Assembly: GCA_004557735.1 (NCBI GenBank)
Contig: SFFV01000005.1
Coordinates: 1-64,000 of the forward strand
DNA length: 64,000 nt
Reading direction: 5' to 3'
Source: Clostridiales bacterium
GTDB taxonomy: Bacteria; Bacillota; Clostridia; Oscillospirales; Oscillospiraceae
A program made the position numbers and the translations under genes. This document shows positions 7,961-16,496 of the stretch, piece after piece; within the stretch, counting starts at the first letter, position 1; the number at the start of each line of letters is the position of its first letter. The notes beneath the pieces are model-generated. The model was not told the DNA's origin and did not search any database. It saw only the letters and a program-made list of their open reading frames with translations.

Positions 7961-8002
7961 TAACGGGGGCGGCCATTCGAATGGAATGGCCGCCCCGTTA
8001 TT
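7961..8002. terminator. Bidirectional terminator between convergent genes
   Basis: A long near-perfect hairpin, TAACGGGGGCGGCCATTC paired with its complement across AATG, lies 20 bases after the gltS stop and touches the stop of the reverse-strand small gene. Confidence 0.7.
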
Positions 8003-8207
8003 ATAGCTGATATGGACCGTGGCCCTCCTGCCAGCCGACGAAGTCGCTGACGATCTCCCGCATGGCGGTGAAGTCCGCGGCGCGCGCCGCTCTCCGGCGG
8101 AGCTTTTCGCGTTCCTGCTCCGTGAGCGCGCCGAACTTTTTAAGCGCCACGGCGTTCTCCGCAAGGGCGCGGTCAAAGTCCGTTTTTATGGATCGGTTTT
8201 CGTTCAT
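8001..8207 (-). CDS. Small hypothetical protein, helical
   Basis: A 68-residue charged protein (starting MNENRSIKTDFDRALAENA) predicted to be mostly helical, with no signal peptide or membrane segment. I do not recognise a family. The start at 8207 is preferred over the ATG at 8213 because GGAGGG lies seven bases before it. The stop lies in the shared terminator hairpin with gltS. It is followed upstream by another small gene of the same strand. Confidence 0.6.
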   Translation of the reverse strand: MNENRSIKTDFDRALAENAVALKKFGALTEQEREKLRRRAARAADFTAMREIVSDFVGWQEGHGPYQL

Positions 8208-8252
8208 GTGCATTCCCTCCTCGCGGAGAGAGTATGCCCCGGCGGAAGCGAT

Positions 8253-8363
8253 TTATGCGTTCTCGCCGCTCATGTAGTCATAATAATCCGATTCGCTCGC
8301 AAAGAGCATGTATTTCCCGCTGACCAGTCCGTAATATCCGCCGTGGGTGTAATAGCCGCGCAT
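8253..8363 (-). CDS. Very small Tyr-rich protein
   Basis: A 36-residue open frame (MRGYYTHGGYYGLVSGKYM to the end SGENA) with a strong GGAGG eight bases before the ATG. The pattern of Gly-Tyr repeats followed by YMLFASESDYYDYM looks like a conserved small protein of Clostridia, but I cannot name a family. A longer in-frame start at 8444 lacks a ribosome site. Confidence 0.5.
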   Translation of the reverse strand: MRGYYTHGGYYGLVSGKYMLFASESDYYDYMSGENA

Positions 8364-8498
8364 TTCGCCGTCCTCCCTGTTCTGTTTACGATACAAGGAT
8401 ACGGCACGGCGCGTACCATAAAACGGACTTCCGCAGCACAGCAATCCGCCGGGATCGCGGGCGGCCTTATGGGCAGCGCACTTTTTTCGGGAGCCTTT

Positions 8499-9266
8499 TC
8501 AGAAGCGAAGCTCCGCGGTCTCGTCCGCCATGCGCAGAACACGCCGCCGGGCTTCCTCCATGGTTTCCGGTTCCGGTTCCCTCATTGCTTCGATCTCGGC
8601 TTCCTCAGCCTCCCGCCTGCGCCGCTTTTCCGCGCGCACCGCGGCGGTCACCGTGCCGCCGAGAACGGCCGCGCCCCCGGCGAGCTTTGCAAACGCCGCA
8701 ACAGCCGAATACCCCGCCCAAAAGAGCGGCAGCAGCTCGTCGAGCGCGACGAGTACCGCCGCGGCGCCGAGCAGCCACCAGAGGGTCTTCTTTTTTATCA
8801 TGTCCCGCAGTTTTTTCTCCGGGAAGAACGCTTTGACAAAGGCGGCAAGACCCGCGGCCAGGGCGAGCACCGCAAGCCCCCAGCCGAGCACCGCGGCAGC
8901 CGCCGCGGGCAACGCCGCGGCGAGCAGGGCGCTCGCGCCCGACGCCGCGAGCCACGCGGCGCCCCCGATCCCGGCGGCAGCGAGCACGCGCGCGCCGAAT
9001 GGGAGACGGGCAAACCACGACGCCGCGCGCCGCGCTCTCTTTTTTTCCTCTTCGCCGTCAAGTGCCGCCTCCGCTCCGGGTGCGTCGCCGCCCGCGCCGC
9101 GGAGCGGCACGGTCTCGACGACGGGCGTCGGGAAATCCTCCGCGCCGTTATCGAAAGCGCCGTCGTCCGGCAAGATACCGCCGACCATGACGCTTGCGCT
9201 CGCCACGGCGGCGACTGCGGCGGCGGTGGCCTGCCGTTTGCGCTTTTCACGTTTGTTCCGATCCAT
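8499..9266 (-). CDS. Hypothetical Ala-rich membrane protein
   Basis: A 255-residue protein of unknown family. After a basic start (MDRNKREKRKRQ) there is a short hydrophobic Ala-rich segment (about 13-30), an acidic Pro/Gly-rich stretch, then three or four hydrophobic segments between residues 95 and 205, and a charged coiled tail rich in Glu and Arg. It begins one base after the fumarase stop, so it is probably translated from the same message. No function can be assigned. Confidence 0.6.
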   Translation of the reverse strand: MDRNKREKRKRQATAAAVAAVASASVMVGGILPDDGAFDNGAEDFPTPVVETVPLRGAGGDAPGAEAALDGEEEKKRARRAASWFARLPFGARVLAAAGIGGAAWLAASGASALLAAALPAAAAAVLGWGLAVLALAAGLAAFVKAFFPEKKLRDMIKKKTLWWLLGAAAVLVALDELLPLFWAGYSAVAAFAKLAGGAAVLGGTVTAAVRAEKRRRREAEEAEIEAMREPEPETMEEARRRVLRMADETAELRF

Positions 9267-9267
9267 G

Positions 9268-10653
9268 TCAGACCATCTTTTCGGGACGGCACGCCGCGTC
9301 GAACGCCTCGGCCGTCATGTACCCGAGCCGGAGACAGCTCTCGCGCAGCGTGAGATTTTCGCGGTGGGCGAGCTTGGCAACCTCGGCGGCGCGCTCGTAG
9401 CCGATGTGCGGCGTGAGCGCCGTGACGAGCATGAGCGAGCGCTCCATATTTTCCGCCATTTTTTCCCGGTTCGCGCGGATACCGGAAGCACACCGCTCGT
9501 CAAAGGACGCGATGGACGCCGAGAGAAGGCGCGCAGACTGCAAAAAGTTATAAATGCACACCGGCAGGAACACATTAAGCTCAAAATTGCCCTGCGACGC
9601 GGCAAGTCCCACGGCGGTATCGTTGCCCAGCACCTGCACCGCCGTCATCGTGACCTGCTCGCACTGCGTGGGGTTGACCTTGCCCGGCATAATGGAGGAA
9701 CCGGGCTCGTTTTCGGGGATGGAGATTTCGCCCAGTCCGCAGCGCGGGCCGGAGGCGAGCCAGCGGACGTCGTTTGCGATCTTCATCATATCGCACGCAA
9801 GCGCCTTGAGCGCGCCGTGGGCAAACACGAGCTCCGAGCGGGACGTGAGCGCGTGGAACTTATTCTCCGCCGTCACGAATTTATGGCCGCTCAATGCGCT
9901 GATGCGCCCGGCAGAGAGACTGTCGAAGCCTGCCGGAGCGTTCAGCCCCGTGCCGACGGCGGTGCCGCCGAGAGCGAGCGCGCGCAGCGGCTCCACGGCG
10001 GCGCGAAGCAGCTCGATGTCCGTTTCCACGCTCGCACGCCAGCCGGAGATCTCCTGCGAGAAGCGAAGCGGTACGGCGTCCTGCAGATGCGTCCGCCCGA
10101 CCTTCAGCACATCCGCATTCCCGGCTTCCAGCCGCCGGAGCGTCTGCACGAAGCGCCCGCATACCGGGAGAAGATCCTCCTCCAGCGCGATAACGGCGGC
10201 AATGTGCATCGCCGTCGGAAACGTGTCGTTTGAGGACTGCGACATGTTCACATCGTCGTTCGGGTGCAGGAGCTTTTTCCCGGCAATGGCGTTGCCGCGG
10301 TTCGCTACGACCTCGTTGACGTTCATGTTCGACTGCGTGCCGCTGCCGGTCTGGAACACGACGAGCGGGAAATTGCCGTCGAGCCGTCCGGCGAGGATCT
10401 CGTCGCACGCGCTCGAAATGGCGGCGCATTTCTCTTCGGTCATGCGCTGCGGCACGAGCGCGCGGTTTGCCTCCGCCGCCGCCTTTTTCAATATGGCAAA
10501 GGCGCGGAGGATCTCCTCCGGCATCGTTTCATGGCCCGCTCCGGCGGGGAAGTTCCGGCGGCTGCGCTCGGTTTGCGCGCCCCAGTATTTATCCGCGGGA
10601 ACGGCGATCTCGCCCATGGAATCGTGTTCGATACGCACTTTTTCTTCCGGCAT
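9268..10653 (-). CDS. fumC: Fumarate hydratase, class II
   Basis: A 461-residue enzyme that interconverts fumarate and malate in the cytosol. It has the aspartase/fumarase signature GSSIMPGKVNPTQCE near 318, the early WGAQTERSRRNFP near 25, the TGSGTQSNMNVNEV substrate site near 97 and GRTHLQDAVPL near 186. Length matches the iron-independent homotetrameric family. It sits between degV and the Ala-rich membrane protein on the reverse strand. The ribosome site is weak (AAGAGAG). Aspartase is the main alternative, but the motifs fit FumC better. Confidence 0.93.
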   Translation of the reverse strand: MPEEKVRIEHDSMGEIAVPADKYWGAQTERSRRNFPAGAGHETMPEEILRAFAILKKAAAEANRALVPQRMTEEKCAAISSACDEILAGRLDGNFPLVVFQTGSGTQSNMNVNEVVANRGNAIAGKKLLHPNDDVNMSQSSNDTFPTAMHIAAVIALEEDLLPVCGRFVQTLRRLEAGNADVLKVGRTHLQDAVPLRFSQEISGWRASVETDIELLRAAVEPLRALALGGTAVGTGLNAPAGFDSLSAGRISALSGHKFVTAENKFHALTSRSELVFAHGALKALACDMMKIANDVRWLASGPRCGLGEISIPENEPGSSIMPGKVNPTQCEQVTMTAVQVLGNDTAVGLAASQGNFELNVFLPVCIYNFLQSARLLSASIASFDERCASGIRANREKMAENMERSLMLVTALTPHIGYERAAEVAKLAHRENLTLRESCLRLGYMTAEAFDAACRPEKMV

Positions 10654-10683
10654 GGTAATTCTCTCTTTCGCAGAAATACGGAT

Positions 10684-10708
10684 GGGCGGGGCAGCGTCCG
10701 CCCCGCCC
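10684..10708 (-). terminator. Probable terminator after degV
   Basis: GGGCGGGGC and GCCCCGCCC form a perfect 9-bp stem between the degV stop and the fumC start. The T-tract after it is poor, so it may only attenuate. Confidence 0.5.
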
Positions 10709-10722
10709 GCAGAATTTTCGGT

Positions 10723-11607
10723 TTATTTGGGCCGGCGGCCGTTGCAGAGATAGAATACCGTCAGCAGGCCGGGGCCGCAGTGCGCGCCGATGACGACGCC
10801 GAGCGCCGTGATCGTGATCTCGCCGACCTGGGGATACGCCTTGCGGATCTCGTCGCGCACCCACTCGGCATCGGCGGCGCAGTCCGCCTGTAGGATGTGG
10901 ATCTCCGTGCCGGTCGGGTCGCACTCGCTGAAATCGTGCAGGATGCCGTCGCGGATGGCGCGCAGCGCCGCCTTGCGCCCGCGCACCTTCTGCGCAACGT
11001 CGAGCGTGCCGGCGTCCGGCACATACAGCACGGGCTTAATGTCAAGGATCGAGCCGACGAGCGCCGCGCTGTTCGAGACGCGCCCGCCCTCTTTGAGATA
11101 GTTGAGATCGTCCACGGTGAAGCGGTGGGCGATGCGGAGCTTATTCTCCTCGCCCCAGGCAACGACCTCGTCAAAGCCGGCGCCGGCTTCCCTGCGGCGA
11201 ACCATGTTCATCACGAGCATGCCCAGACCGCCGGAGATGCAGAGCGTGTCCATCACATAGAGCTTCCGTTCAGGAAACTCCGCGCGCAGCTTGTCCGCGG
11301 CCTTGTTCGCGTTGACGAACGACACAGACATCTTCTGCGACATATCGAGAAAGATCACGTCCTTCCCCTCGTCGAGAAACGGCTTGAGGAAGTCGTAATA
11401 CACGAACTCGTTGATCATGGACGTGTGCAGCTTGTCGCCCCGGCGCATACCGGCGTAGACGGCCGCGCGCGTCTCCTCGCGGCAGTCGTCCTCGCGGGGC
11501 TCGTCGTTCACGGTGTAGGAATACGCGATGAACGGGATGTTATGCTCCTCCAGCCATGTGCGCGGCAGGTCGGAGGTGGAGGACGTGGCAATGATGTAGT
11601 CAGACAT
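10723..11607 (-). CDS. DegV-family fatty-acid-binding protein
   Basis: A 294-residue DegV/EDD-fold protein. Family features are the N-terminal ATSSTSDLP (about 7-15) and the lipid-contact motifs TSMINEF near 61 and FLDMSQKMSVSFVNA near 86, then GGRVSNSAALVGSILDIKPVL near 171. Some Firmicutes members (FakB) bind fatty acids for phosphorylation by FakA, feeding phospholipid synthesis. No fakA is in the window. AGAGG precedes the ATG. Confidence 0.88.
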   Translation of the reverse strand: MSDYIIATSSTSDLPRTWLEEHNIPFIAYSYTVNDEPREDDCREETRAAVYAGMRRGDKLHTSMINEFVYYDFLKPFLDEGKDVIFLDMSQKMSVSFVNANKAADKLRAEFPERKLYVMDTLCISGGLGMLVMNMVRRREAGAGFDEVVAWGEENKLRIAHRFTVDDLNYLKEGGRVSNSAALVGSILDIKPVLYVPDAGTLDVAQKVRGRKAALRAIRDGILHDFSECDPTGTEIHILQADCAADAEWVRDEIRKAYPQVGEITITALGVVIGAHCGPGLLTVFYLCNGRRPK

Positions 11608-11636
11608 GGTACAGTACCTCTCTGTCGTATTGGTCT

Positions 11637-12485
11637 TTATTCGCCGAAGAGTGCGGAGAGCGTTTTGCCGACGCGCCGGAGAAAGCCGCGGACGCTGTCC
11701 CAGACCGTTCCGGCGGTGGACAGGGCGCTTTCGCCGGTCTCGCGGATCTTCTCCACCGTTTCGGGCAGCTCCTGCACACGTTCGGCAAAGCCCGAGCCGC
11801 CAAGGCTCTGGATCTTGCGGAAGAGATCGGCAAGCTGCTGCGTCTGCGCATCGTTGAGCGTCATGCCGTGCTCCGCGGCGATCGAGCGGATGCGTTCGCG
11901 CAGCTCGTCGTCCGAGAGCGCGGACAGCTCATCAAAAAAGCCGGTCATGACGCCGAGCAGCTCTTCGAGCTTCGAGCTGTCAATCTCGCTCGAGAGCGCG
12001 TCGGCCTCGCGCAGCGCCGCGGCGGCGGTCTCCTTCGCCTCCGGATCGAGCGGCAGGCATGTGAGCGTTTCATACGCCTTATACACGGCGGGCAAAACGG
12101 CGAGCGCGCCGGTCTCCTCCGGCGCAGCGGCGACGATTTCCGCGTCCGTCACCCCGGCGGCAGTGAGCGCCGCAGCAACGGCGGTCTCCGCGCCGGTGAT
12201 GTTGGAGAGCGAGAGCGAAAGCCCCTCGCCGGCGGAGCGGATACGGACGTATACGCCGACGGACGCCGCCGTTTCCGGCGCGCCGGCAAAGCATGCCTCC
12301 GCCTCTGCCTTGGAAACCGTCAGCTCCATCGCCGCGCCGCGCTCCACGCCGAGCGCGGCGAAAATGCCGTCGGTCTCGCCGAGCGTAAGCTCTTCGCCAA
12401 GCACGACGCAGCTGTCCCCCGGCACAGCAAGCGCCGCTGTGGAAAGCAGCAGCAAAGCAAGGATACAGGAAATGAGCTTTTTCAA
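11637..12485 (-). CDS. DUF1002-like exported protein
   Basis: A 282-residue protein with a signal peptide (LKKLISCILALLLLSTAALA) and a body that matches the exported DUF1002 family: VVLGEELTLGETDGIFAALGV near 28 and an Ala/Glu-rich helical C-terminal half. Function of the family is unknown. The start is taken as TTG at 12485 because GGAGG lies ten bases upstream; the ATG at 12518 lies inside the terminator hairpin of the preceding gene and is unlikely. Neighbours are degV and a cyclophilin lipoprotein, both separate units. Confidence 0.65.
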   Translation of the reverse strand: MKKLISCILALLLLSTAALAVPGDSCVVLGEELTLGETDGIFAALGVERGAAMELTVSKAEAEACFAGAPETAASVGVYVRIRSAGEGLSLSLSNITGAETAVAAALTAAGVTDAEIVAAAPEETGALAVLPAVYKAYETLTCLPLDPEAKETAAAALREADALSSEIDSSKLEELLGVMTGFFDELSALSDDELRERIRSIAAEHGMTLNDAQTQQLADLFRKIQSLGGSGFAERVQELPETVEKIRETGESALSTAGTVWDSVRGFLRRVGKTLSALFGE

Positions 12486-12510
12486 AACAGGTTGACCTCC
12501 CGAAAGCAAA

Positions 12511-12543
12511 CAGCCCACGAGAGCGCAATGCGTCCGCGGGCTG
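12511..12543 (-). terminator. Terminator after the cyclophilin lipoprotein gene
   Basis: CAGCCC and GGGCTG close a long imperfect stem containing GCGCA/TGCG. On the reverse strand it is followed by TTTGCTTTC. It overlaps the false upstream ATG of the next gene. Confidence 0.6.
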
Positions 12544-12554
12544 TTTTATGCGTC

Positions 12555-13133
12555 TCAGCCGAATACCTTGACGCTCGTAATGACCGGCTGGTTCGTCTCG
12601 GCGATGAAGCCGTCCGCGCCGGTGACCTGCACGCTCGCGGCGATCTGGTCCACGATGTCCATGCCGCTCACAACGTAGCCGAACACGGCGAAATCGCCGT
12701 CAAGATACGTTGCGTCGTTCTGCAGGATGAAGAACTGGCAGGTGCCGCTGTTCTTATCGGTGCCGCGCGCCATGCCGATCGCGCTGCGCGTCATGGAGAG
12801 GGGGTTGTTGAAGCCGTTGGAGGTAAATTCGCCCTCCACGGTCGTGCTCGCCTTGCCGGTGCCGTTCTTGTTCGGGCAGCCGCCGTAAATGGCGAAGCCG
12901 TTGATGACGCGGTAAATGGTAAGGTTGTTGTAAAAGCCCTTCTTGGCGAGATTAAGGAACTGGGACGCCGTCTGCGGGGCGCTGTCCGCGTCCACCTCAA
13001 GCCGGATGGTGCCGTAATTGTTCACGGTGATCTCCACCTCGTGCTTCCCGGTCCAGGTCTTGCTGCCGCCGCAGCCGGCGAGAACGCTCGCCGCCATGAG
13101 CAGCGCAAGCAGGAATGCGATCTTTCTTTTCAT
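12555..13133 (-). CDS. Cyclophilin-type peptidyl-prolyl isomerase lipoprotein
   Basis: A 192-residue lipoprotein. Residues 1-20 are a signal peptide ending in the lipobox LAGC, so Cys is lipid-modified by Lgt (encoded further right). The mature part is a cyclophilin domain: APQTASQFLNLAKKGFYNNLTIYRVINGFAIYGG near 58, MARG near 123, and SGTCQFFILQND near 131. It would assist folding of secreted proteins outside the membrane. The active-site Arg is present (YRVI), but the usual QGGD is YGGC. MKRKIAF is preferred as start because GGAGG is eight bases upstream. Confidence 0.85.
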   Translation of the reverse strand: MKRKIAFLLALLMAASVLAGCGGSKTWTGKHEVEITVNNYGTIRLEVDADSAPQTASQFLNLAKKGFYNNLTIYRVINGFAIYGGCPNKNGTGKASTTVEGEFTSNGFNNPLSMTRSAIGMARGTDKNSGTCQFFILQNDATYLDGDFAVFGYVVSGMDIVDQIAASVQVTGADGFIAETNQPVITSVKVFG

Positions 13134-13180
13134 GAGTCGAACCTCCGTTTCCAAAGAAATTCGGGTTTTGTCTGCCGGTT

Positions 13181-14911
13181 TTACTTTTTCTCCGCGAGAG
13201 AGCGCGCGTAGGCGGCGTAGCGTTCTTTTCGCGCCCTGGCCTCCTCGGCATTGGTGCCTCTCGCCAGAACATACATTTTGATCTTCGGCTCCGTGCCGGA
13301 CGGACGGACGACAAGCGCCGAGCCGTCGCTCAGCTCAAAGAACAGCACGTCGCTGCCGACGATGGGCGTCTTTTCCACAACGCCGAGACCGGGGATCACC
13401 ACGTCGCCGGTCTGGTAGTCGCGCACGCGGGTGACCGGCGTGCCGCCGATCTCCGCCGGGGGCGTCTGGCGCAGCGACGCCATGAGCGCGCGCATCTCGC
13501 CGAGGCCGTCTACGCCGTACATAAAGAGGTTCACGGTCTCCTCGCTGTAGAAGCCATACTTTTTATACAGCTCGTCTATCGCGTCGATGAGCGTCATGCC
13601 GCGGTCGTAATAATACGCCGCCATCTCCGCGGCCATCATGGAGGCGGTCACGCCGTCCTTGTCGCGGACGTAATCGCCCATCATATAGCCGTAGCTTTCC
13701 TCAAAAGCGAGGATGTACTCGTAGTTTCCCTTCGCCTTATACTCGGCGAGCTTTTCCGCCATAAACTTAAAGCCGGTGAACGTCGCTTCAAAGTGGACGT
13801 CGTTCACCTCGCAGATGCGCTGCACCATCGTCGTGGAGACGATCGTGCTCAGCGCCGCGGGATGCTCCGGCATCGTGCCGGCGGCGCGGCGGGCGTTGAT
13901 GATGTAGTCGAGCAGCAGGCAGCCCATCTGGTTGCCGGTGATGGGAATGTATTCCCCGTTGCGCCGCGCCAGGACGCCGATGCGGTCGCTGTCCGGGTCG
14001 GTGCCGATGATGAGATCGCTGTCCACCTTCCCGGCAAGGTCGACGGCGAGATAGAAGCCCTCCGGGTTTTCGGGGTTCGGGCTCTTCACCGTGGGAAAGC
14101 TGCCGTCGAGCACCATCTGCTCTTCGACGGGGTACAGGTGCTTCACGCCCAGACGGCGCAGCGCTTCCGGAACGAGCTTCCAGCCGCAGCCGTGAAACGG
14201 CGTATACACCACGCGAAAATCGTCGGCAACCTTCGCGACGACCTCGCGGTTGATGGCCTGCGCCTCCACATTCCGGAGAAACGCCTCGTCGGTCTCCTCC
14301 CCCATCCACTCGATAAGGCCCTTTTCCACGGCCTCGTCAAAGTCCATGCTGCGCGGAGCGCGGAAGATGTCCGAGTTTTCCATGCGGCGGGCGATCTCGG
14401 CGGCATGCCGGGGCGGAAGCTGCGCCCCGTCCGACCAGTAGACCTTATAGCCGTTGTACTCCTTGGGATTGTGGCTGGCCGTGACGTTAATACCGGCCTC
14501 CGCGCCGTAGTGCCGGATGGCAAAGCTCAGCTCCGGCGTCGGCCGCAGGGATTCGAATATGCGCACATGCACGCCGTTCGCGGCCATGATCGCGGCGGCT
14601 TCGCGGGCAAACGCCACGCCGTTGTTGCGGCAGTCGTGGCAGACGCACACACCGCGCTTCATCGCCTCCGCGCCCTCGGCGACGATCAGCTCGGCAAACG
14701 CCTGCGTCGCGTGGCGGATTACGTGGATGTTCATGCGGTTCGTGCCGAGACCCATGATGCCGCGCAGTCCGGCGGTACCGAAAACGAGCGGCGCATAGAA
14801 CCGGTCCTCGATCTCCTTGGGATCGTCGCGGATGGCGTCAAGCTCTTTCCATTCCTCTTCGCTCAGCGCCGGGCTGTTGAGCCATTTTTCATAAGTTTCC
14901 CGCCAGGTCAT
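13181..14911 (-). CDS. Phosphoglucomutase/phosphomannomutase family
   Basis: A 576-residue alpha-D-phosphohexomutase. The catalytic phosphoserine loop is TASHNPKEYNGYKVYW near 145, the metal loop GTDPDSDRIGV near 310, the sugar-binding EESYGYM near 408, and the phosphate-binding RPSGTEPKIK near 540. It would interconvert glucose-1-P and glucose-6-P (or the mannose forms). Its length fits the bacterial PgcA-type phosphoglucomutase. The start overlaps the stop of the DUF2007-like gene by four bases, so both are translated together. Confidence 0.9.
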   Translation of the reverse strand: MTWRETYEKWLNSPALSEEEWKELDAIRDDPKEIEDRFYAPLVFGTAGLRGIMGLGTNRMNIHVIRHATQAFAELIVAEGAEAMKRGVCVCHDCRNNGVAFAREAAAIMAANGVHVRIFESLRPTPELSFAIRHYGAEAGINVTASHNPKEYNGYKVYWSDGAQLPPRHAAEIARRMENSDIFRAPRSMDFDEAVEKGLIEWMGEETDEAFLRNVEAQAINREVVAKVADDFRVVYTPFHGCGWKLVPEALRRLGVKHLYPVEEQMVLDGSFPTVKSPNPENPEGFYLAVDLAGKVDSDLIIGTDPDSDRIGVLARRNGEYIPITGNQMGCLLLDYIINARRAAGTMPEHPAALSTIVSTTMVQRICEVNDVHFEATFTGFKFMAEKLAEYKAKGNYEYILAFEESYGYMMGDYVRDKDGVTASMMAAEMAAYYYDRGMTLIDAIDELYKKYGFYSEETVNLFMYGVDGLGEMRALMASLRQTPPAEIGGTPVTRVRDYQTGDVVIPGLGVVEKTPIVGSDVLFFELSDGSALVVRPSGTEPKIKMYVLARGTNAEEARARKERYAAYARSLAEKK

Positions 14912-15240
14912 TGTTCTTCCTCCGTTTCATCGTCGGTCTGCCGGATCAGTTCGCAGGCGTCCTCCCACACCGAGGCTGGAACGAAAATATCAACGCCCGA
15001 GCCGCTGACGCCGAGGATCAGCTTGCCGAATTGTCCGTCGTTGGGGTACTGGCGCAGGCACGGAATGCCGAACGCCTCCAGGCGCGTGACGAGCATTGTC
15101 TCGTCCATGTCGATGCCCCTGCAATGGCAGAGATAAACGGGCGGCTCCGGCTGGCCCGCCTCGTCCTTGGGCCAGCGCTCGTAAAGATTGCCGGGGAGCC
15201 GACGCCCCCACTCCGCCGATGCTTTTCCGGTTTCTTCCAT
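14908..15240 (-). CDS. DUF2007-like small protein
   Basis: A 110-residue cytosolic protein. Its central part, TMLVTRLEAFGIPCLRQYP, and GVDIFVPASVWEDACELI near 85 match DUF2007, a small fold proposed in signalling proteins, with unknown function. The N-terminal half contains a Cys/His pair (YLCHCRG) that could bind metal. The start at 15240 has GGGGAG five bases upstream. The stop overlaps the phosphohexomutase start (ATGA). Confidence 0.6.
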   Translation of the reverse strand: MEETGKASAEWGRRLPGNLYERWPKDEAGQPEPPVYLCHCRGIDMDETMLVTRLEAFGIPCLRQYPNDGQFGKLILGVSGSGVDIFVPASVWEDACELIRQTDDETEEEQ

Positions 15241-15270
15241 GATGTCTCCCCGCGGGTCGCCCCGCATGTT

Positions 15271-15717
15271 TTATTTATGATATTTCCCGCCCTCGTTGAT
15301 ATTGAAGGCGCGGTAGATCTGCTCCAAAACCATGACCCGCGCCAGATGGTGCGGGAATGTCATGCGCGACATGGAAAGGCGGACGTCCGCGGCGCGCTTT
15401 ACCTCATCCGAAAGCCCGTCCGAGCCGCCGATGAGAAAGCACACGCGGCTCTTCCCCTGCACGGCGCACTGCGCCACGAGCGAGGCAAGCTCCTCGCTGG
15501 AATACCCCTTTCCCTCGATGCACATTGCAACGACAAAGGCGCCGGAGCCGATACGCGCAAGCATCGCCGCGCCGTCGCGTTTTATGTCGCCGGTCTCCGG
15601 AAGCTCAATGACTTCCGGCGCGCAGAAGCGCTGCAGGCGTTTGCCGTATTCCTCGCATGCGGCGGCATAAAAGCTCTCCTTGAGCCTGCCGGTGCAGATC
15701 AGTTGGACGCGCAGCAC
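15271..15717 (-). CDS. rlmH: 23S rRNA pseudouridine-1915 N3-methyltransferase
   Basis: A 148-residue SPOUT methyltransferase that methylates pseudouridine 1915 in helix 69 of 23S rRNA on the assembled ribosome. Recognisable parts are LASLVAQ near 84, the knot loop FLIGGSDGLSDEVKRAAD near 101, and the C-terminal LSMSRMTFPHHLARVMVLEQIYRAFNINEGGKYHK pattern, which is the family signature. Its start lies inside the end of the WalJ-like gene (19-base overlap). Confidence 0.95.
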   Translation of the reverse strand: MLRVQLICTGRLKESFYAAACEEYGKRLQRFCAPEVIELPETGDIKRDGAAMLARIGSGAFVVAMCIEGKGYSSEELASLVAQCAVQGKSRVCFLIGGSDGLSDEVKRAADVRLSMSRMTFPHHLARVMVLEQIYRAFNINEGGKYHK

Positions 15718-16496
15718 GGCGTTACCTCCAGCTCCAGATCGCCCTCCGCCGGGGCGACGCGCAGCGCCGCCGCGGAAAAGCCCTCGCCGTCGAGCGCTTC
15801 GCGCACGGCCCGCTCCGCGAGGGCGGGGCGGTTATTCTCCCGGCTCAGGTGGCCGAGCACAAAGGTCTGTACCCCCGTCTTTGCCAGAGCGCAGGCGAAC
15901 TGCGCGCAATCCTCGTTGGACAGATGGCCGCGCTCGGACAGGATGCGGCGCTTGAGATAGATCGGGTAGCACCCGCCGCGGAGCATGTCGATATCGTGGT
16001 TTGCCTCGATCACCGCCGCGTCGCACCCGGCGAGCGCGTCGAGCATTTCCGCCGTCACGCAGCCGGTATCGGTGCAAAAGCCGAAGCGGGCGTCCTTCCC
16101 CGACAGAACATATCCTACGCTCCCGGGCGTGTCGTGCACTGTCGGAAAGGCGGTGAGCGTGAAATTCTTCAGCACGACGCTCTCGCCGACCGGGATCGGA
16201 ACGATGCGCCCTTCGATGCCCGCCGCAGCGCGCTCGAGCGCATGCGCGACGGTCTGCGATGCATAGACTTTTACTTTTTTATGGTATTTCAGCAGCATGG
16301 CGAGTCCCGCCGTATGGTCGGAGTGCCCGTGCGTGATGAGAACGGCCGAAAGGTCGTCCGGCGTGAGCGCCCGGCGCGCGAGGCCGGCTTTGATGCGGCG
16401 CAGGGAGATGCCCGCGTCGATCAGCACCGCCGTTCGTCCCTCGGTGACGAGGCAGCAGTTGCCGCTTGAGCCGCTGGCAAAGGAAACAAATTTCAT
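15699..16496 (-). CDS. WalJ/YycJ-like metallo-beta-lactamase-fold hydrolase
   Basis: A 265-residue MBL-fold protein. The strand MKFVSFASGSSGNCCLV at the start and the metal-binding HGHSDHTAG near 59 are typical of YycJ/WalJ, a family linked to cell-wall homeostasis and to 5'-3' DNA exonuclease activity. A later acidic/His site is seen near EANHDIDML. The start overlaps the murA stop by four bases. Placement between murA and rlmH is consistent with a conserved cell-wall and translation neighbourhood. Confidence 0.8.
   Translation of the reverse strand: MKFVSFASGSSGNCCLVTEGRTAVLIDAGISLRRIKAGLARRALTPDDLSAVLITHGHSDHTAGLAMLLKYHKKVKVYASQTVAHALERAAAGIEGRIVPIPVGESVVLKNFTLTAFPTVHDTPGSVGYVLSGKDARFGFCTDTGCVTAEMLDALAGCDAAVIEANHDIDMLRGGCYPIYLKRRILSERGHLSNEDCAQFACALAKTGVQTFVLGHLSRENNRPALAERAVREALDGEGFSAAALRVAPAEGDLELEVTPCCASN

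Noticed and set aside
11868-13211. A 447-residue forward frame opposite the DUF1002-like and cyclophilin genes
   Set aside because: The reverse-strand genes have signal peptides, ribosome sites and known folds; this frame has none.
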